NCBI GenBank assembly: GCA_025267735.1
Contig: CM046304.1
Span: 25,547,381 to 25,611,380 of the forward strand
Direction: 5' to 3'
DNA length: 64,000 bases
Source of the DNA: Mactra quadrangularis
Lineage: Eukaryota > Mollusca > Bivalvia > Venerida > Mactridae
Shown here one piece after another: positions 60,026 to 64,000 of this stretch (positions are counted from its first letter, which is position 1; the number at the start of each line of letters is the position of its first letter). The notes below the pieces were generated by a model. That model was not told the origin of the DNA. It made no database searches and saw only the letters and a list, made by a program, of their open reading frames with translations. A program made the position numbers and the translations under genes.

Positions 60026-62768
60026 ATGAAACATGATTTGTGAAAGTAGGCAATTGATTACTCACTAAAGATATGAGTATAGTCCTTAGAACAATAGTCG
60101 GGTGAGCTGATCATTATACATGACTCCGAATATTTAAAGAGGCATATCAACAAAACAACATATATGAAGGTCTTAACTTTTGAGACACAAAATGTATGAT
60201 TATCAAAACAGAATTAAACAATTAAACATATTCTGGACATAACGGTTTCATGTTCATCTTCTTCAGTACTGAAATGATTTTGACTCTTACGTGTGGGACT
60301 GAATTTGGAAAATTATATTTCCGTGTTCTTTCCCACGAATATATTTTCCATTCCATATTTATTAAGTCATTTAGTCATAATTGATATTTACAGTGTATAT
60401 GAAAATTTAAATGTCACAATTATAAAACAACTCAAAAATTAATACATAATATTTATAATTCGTGCATAGAAACAGCGTAGGCAAGTGACATTAAAGGCGT
60501 TATCTAGGATCAGTTTAAAAGCGGTTATCATTTTTATTATCTAATTATAGCCACGTTCAGTTTAACAATTGACCGATTTAGTTAGTACACTTAAGTTTAT
60601 TGTTCTCTCAGCCGTTCAAAGTCAAAATAGGACTCAAGGATACAAATGATTTAAAATCGGTAAAATATGAACACGATTTTACATTGTGACAGGTTACTGG
60701 CAGACAGTCCTATACAAGTTTAAAGCAGTTTGCACAACGATTTGCAGCTTTATTTTTAGATTTATGGCTTCTACTATTATCTATTTTTAGCTGTAATTTA
60801 TGCATTCTTTCATAAGAAATTATGAATATTACATGAAATTCCGGTTTAAATTGCTCTTGAATTGGATAAAACTTGTCTTGACTTTATTCACAAGTTTAAA
60901 TGAAACTTTGAATGAACCGCACCTTTGTGTTCACAACTTCACAGTGATACCTATGTTTATCTTATCTATGTCTTTGGTATTCACCGATGATCAACTAGTT
61001 TTCATTAACGTCAACCATCATACTGTGCATAGTGATTTGTGATCTCCATTTTTATCCAGGGACCCATTCAGTTTTTTATCAATCTCTAGTCACTTGGTAC
61101 ACATTTTCAATACCATACAGCTCAATAATTTATTTCAAGTTCTAAGTCATCTCGCCATGATGCAAACATGTAAACAAATCCAATATTCACTGTTAATGCA
61201 AACACAATTTTGTTGTGCCAGTGTTAATTGATATTACATTCAGTCAGTAAATCCAATTTGACTTTTAGCTTTCGGGAGCTTGATTGAAATCAGTATTTCT
61301 AAATAATGTGCAAGTCTATTGCATTAAAACCCATAGTACAAATGTATGTCCATGTGGGCAAGTCAAGCAGTTTAATATCCAATGGGTACAAAATGTAAGA
61401 ACGACATTTTAACTATGCTGCTTTTAGTACCCAAGTACTGGTGTAGATCAACTTCCAATTATACGTTCAAACCAAATCAAGTGATCCAAACTTTGGTGTT
61501 CAACATATTGCAAGCTTAGCACAAAACAGTGGTAACTCACCTTTTTAAATTGAGTTACAACGGTTTTGCCCCAAGCCTGTGATATGGCTCTAACTATAAG
61601 CCACACATAAGGCAAAAATCTCTGAAGACAATACATTTAAATGTCTTTACTCAAATTCTCACTTCATAGTGCAGTGTGGTCGACAACAATACAGAAAGAA
61701 TGAGTAACTATATTTTATAATTTCATCGTTTTTATTGTTTTTTCTATTGATGAGTTTTCATGTTTTTTTTATACCATAAATGAAAATTGAACACTTTTTT
61801 CAATAACAGTCAACTAGAATGATAAAAAACAATACATAATACAATAATATACATATAACAAGTTTCAATGAGTCATTGACATGTTTAAATTAACATAAAA
61901 AATCTCGCATACAACCTACCTACATGTAATTAACATGCAAAATTTATTAATTAATTAAAATCAATCATTATGCAATGTATTAATAAAAATGTGAACAAAT
62001 ATACAAATGTTTAATAATGAATCACAGAAAAATGGAATTTATTTAAGAAATGTCAAAATTATTAGCACAATTGTTTGTGTTTGTCTAAACTAATGGGCTA
62101 AGACAATACAAAATAATTTAGTTTTTTTTAAAAACAATTAAAACAGCACTATTTGTGACTAAAATTTACAATGGTAGCACAATTATGTTTTTTTAGTAAC
62201 AAATTCACAAAACATTTGTACTACAATATTAACATGCCCTAATACAATTTGTAGGATGACAAAATATCAGTGAATGACTTGATAATATTTAATGCTTCAA
62301 GTTAGTGTTTCATATTTTTGCTTTAAAAATTAGTTTTTTTTTTACTTATAATTCTCATTTCACTAGTTTTACAATGATTACAGGTGATAGCTTCATCATG
62401 TCTTTAAAATTTTATTATGATATTACAGAAATCTAGTTTACATCAGTTTATATTTCACCATCTTCAAAGATTTTAACACTGAAGTCCAAGTTTTTTCTTT
62501 TCACTAAATACTCGACATCATAGCACCATAATGTCTAACCCACATCACTATGGCAACATAAAGCAGCAACTTGTTGCCAACTGCGTAGTGACGGAGGTAA
62601 GTCTACCTCTTAAACAGATCTGCATCCCGACATACTGGCCATTAAATCCGCACTCTACAGACTCTCATAACCCCGCCCACCTAATGTCACAGCCTTTTTG
62701 AGATCAGTGCAAACAATGCCAGTGGAAGTTATGTCGATCAATATGTAGATTGCTTCAACTTTATAATC
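60026..62768. other. Gene-free AT-rich stretch, including probable extended 3' UTR of the dehydrogenase gene
   Basis: No coding exon recognised. Minus-strand AATAAA words occur near 62411 and 61732 and could serve longer transcripts of the gene to the right. The short ORFs (60800-61042 plus, 61448-61636 minus) have no support. Confidence 0.45.
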
Positions 62769-62774
62769 TTTATT
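62769..62774 (-). terminator. Polyadenylation signal AATAAA
   Basis: Canonical hexamer 32 nt below the dehydrogenase stop codon on the minus strand. This would give a very short 3' UTR; later AATAAA words may be used instead. Confidence 0.5.
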
Positions 62775-62805
62775 ACACAATGTCTAATGTTTGTTTTGTT
62801 TGAAG

Positions 62806-64000
62806 CTAACAGTTGTCAGTCAATGAGGTGGTATTAGGATAGTGGAATCTCAAGATAGCTCGGCCTGTCAGTCTACATTCGGCAAGTTCTTCAAATACAT
62901 CTTTGGCCTCTTCAAAACTATGTACACTGAATAATGGTGCCTCCACCTGAACATAGAAAGAAGAAATTTTCTATAAGTAAACTGTTATATAAAAGCAAGA
63001 TTCGAGTATATATTCAACAATCTAATCACTTATAAAATGTCTTACTCAAGTAAAGTTTATTAATAAAGTTCTAATTAGAAATTATTTATCAATAATTAAT
63101 TCAGGCAAAAAATATCTACAATATAATGAAGTTCTAAGTTATTAAAGTGGTTCTCTTAAGTCATTCCAAAATGCTAACTATGTATTAGTATTATTTTTAA
63201 TATTTTCTTTCTATTACTTTGGCAGACCAAGTAAACAATTTGGTAACCATAACTACAGTGGTTGCCATGGACAATCCAACCACACCCAATATTTCAAAAT
63301 CTATAATTGAATTCTAATTACCTTTTTATCGGCTACAGCTTGTACAAGTTCATGTAATTGTTCAACTGTTCCTTTAGGTATTCCTACAATACTTTGTTGT
63401 TTAGCAGCTAGTGTATTTAAATTAATTGATACTTCAGCCATTGCATTACCTCCTACCAATATAAGACCTTCCTGAAAACACACAAGTAATAGAAATATAA
63501 GTAAAATTATAATACTAGAAAATTTTAATCTTTTCACAACTATAGAAATATTCACTTCATTTGTTAGCTTATTTTATATTAGTGAAAGGCTTTATAATCA
63601 CAAAGACGAGCTTGACTTAATACCTATGTTCACAAATCCTTATATTTTAAACATCAAGAAAAACTAAACAAATAAGCATAATTTTCCTTAAAAATAGCAT
63701 TTTAACTAACTAATAAAATGAACAAATTAAAGTAATAAATAAATGTATAAGTTAATTATCTAGACTTTAATTTTTACTTATTAATGGACCTATATCACAA
63801 GACATGAATACTTACTCTATTTAAAACTTTCAATGATCTCAACATGGTTCTTGGTGAGCTGATAAAGTCTACAACAACATCGACTCCACCACGGCAAGCA
63901 TCAAGAGTACGTTCAATAATATATTGTTCATGGTCTTCCTCGCACCAATGGATAATATCGTGGCAATCATGTTCTTGGGCTGTGATCAATTTATCAATAC
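62806..64000 (-). CDS. Medium-chain dehydrogenase/reductase (zinc-type alcohol dehydrogenase-like), C-terminal 157 residues
   Basis: Three in-frame exons are visible: 64000-63816 (continuing beyond the window), 63471-63322 and 62946-62806. They have donors GTAAGT and GTAATT and acceptors TTTTCAG and TGTTCAG. The first carries CRGGVDVVVDFISSPRTMLR, a Rossmann-type strand-turn-helix, then SLKVLNR. The second reads EGLILVGGNAMAEVSINLN.., the next strand of the cofactor fold. The third ends FEEAKDVFEELAECRLTGRA then ILRFHYPNTTSLTDNC and TAG. The GVDVVVD..L..L...G..ILVG pattern and the C-terminal EEAKDVFEEL..GRA.LRF are typical of MDR/alcohol dehydrogenase family proteins, which transfer hydride between NAD(P)H and an alcohol, ketone or quinone. 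The N-terminal catalytic domain is outside the window, so zinc ligands and substrate cannot be judged. Confidence 0.85.

Overview
The window looks like nuclear DNA of an invertebrate animal, most likely a bivalve or related mollusc. It is strongly AT-rich, its genes are split into small exons by introns with GT-AG ends, and most of it is non-coding. It carries several tRNA-derived SINEs, some with a 3' tail of the type CGGCGTTAAAYCCAATAAA that I associate with molluscan SINEs. The species cannot be fixed from the sequence alone. No bacterial operon, CRISPR array, rRNA or intact tRNA gene was seen.

Layout. 1-5.0 kb holds terminal-inverted-repeat (TIR) DNA-transposon remnants and four tandem-repeat arrays (26-bp, 37-bp, about 200/510-bp and 69-bp units). 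6.6-13.7 kb carries, on the minus strand, a complete SRSF7 (9G8)-type SR splicing factor. I assembled its six coding exons in frame to 204 residues: RRM, CCHC zinc knuckle, then an RS domain. The intron between the knuckle exon and the first RS exon contains a 599-bp candidate 'poison' cassette exon with an immediate in-frame stop. A probable 5' non-coding exon and promoter lie near 14.7-14.8 kb, and a 98-bp palindromic MITE with a 9-bp target duplication sits in between. 15.6-17.5 kb is a hAT transposon with a perfect 8-bp target duplication and a frameshifted transposase remnant.

18-62 kb is a long gene-poor stretch. It contains two GGGCCC-ended TIR elements, a foldback element, about ten SINEs or SINE pieces and several very short perfect or near-perfect palindromes. 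It also contains a recurring motif, (T/C)CGRGGTnnTTCCGWAT in either orientation, seen about 25 times between 21.8 and 51.8 kb and once near 0.3 kb. Within this stretch I find the last two exons of an unrecognised minus-strand gene (33.86-34.14 kb, with stop codon and AATAAA signal) and weaker possible exons further upstream. 62.8-64.0 kb holds the last three exons of a minus-strand medium-chain dehydrogenase/reductase whose 5' part lies beyond the window.

The genes are unrelated to one another in function. The most biologically interesting points are the probable autoregulatory poison exon in SRSF7, the dispersed short motif/palindrome families in the gene desert, and the unidentified 34-kb gene. 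Exon boundaries rest on reading splice signals and frame by eye. No alignment or database search was possible.
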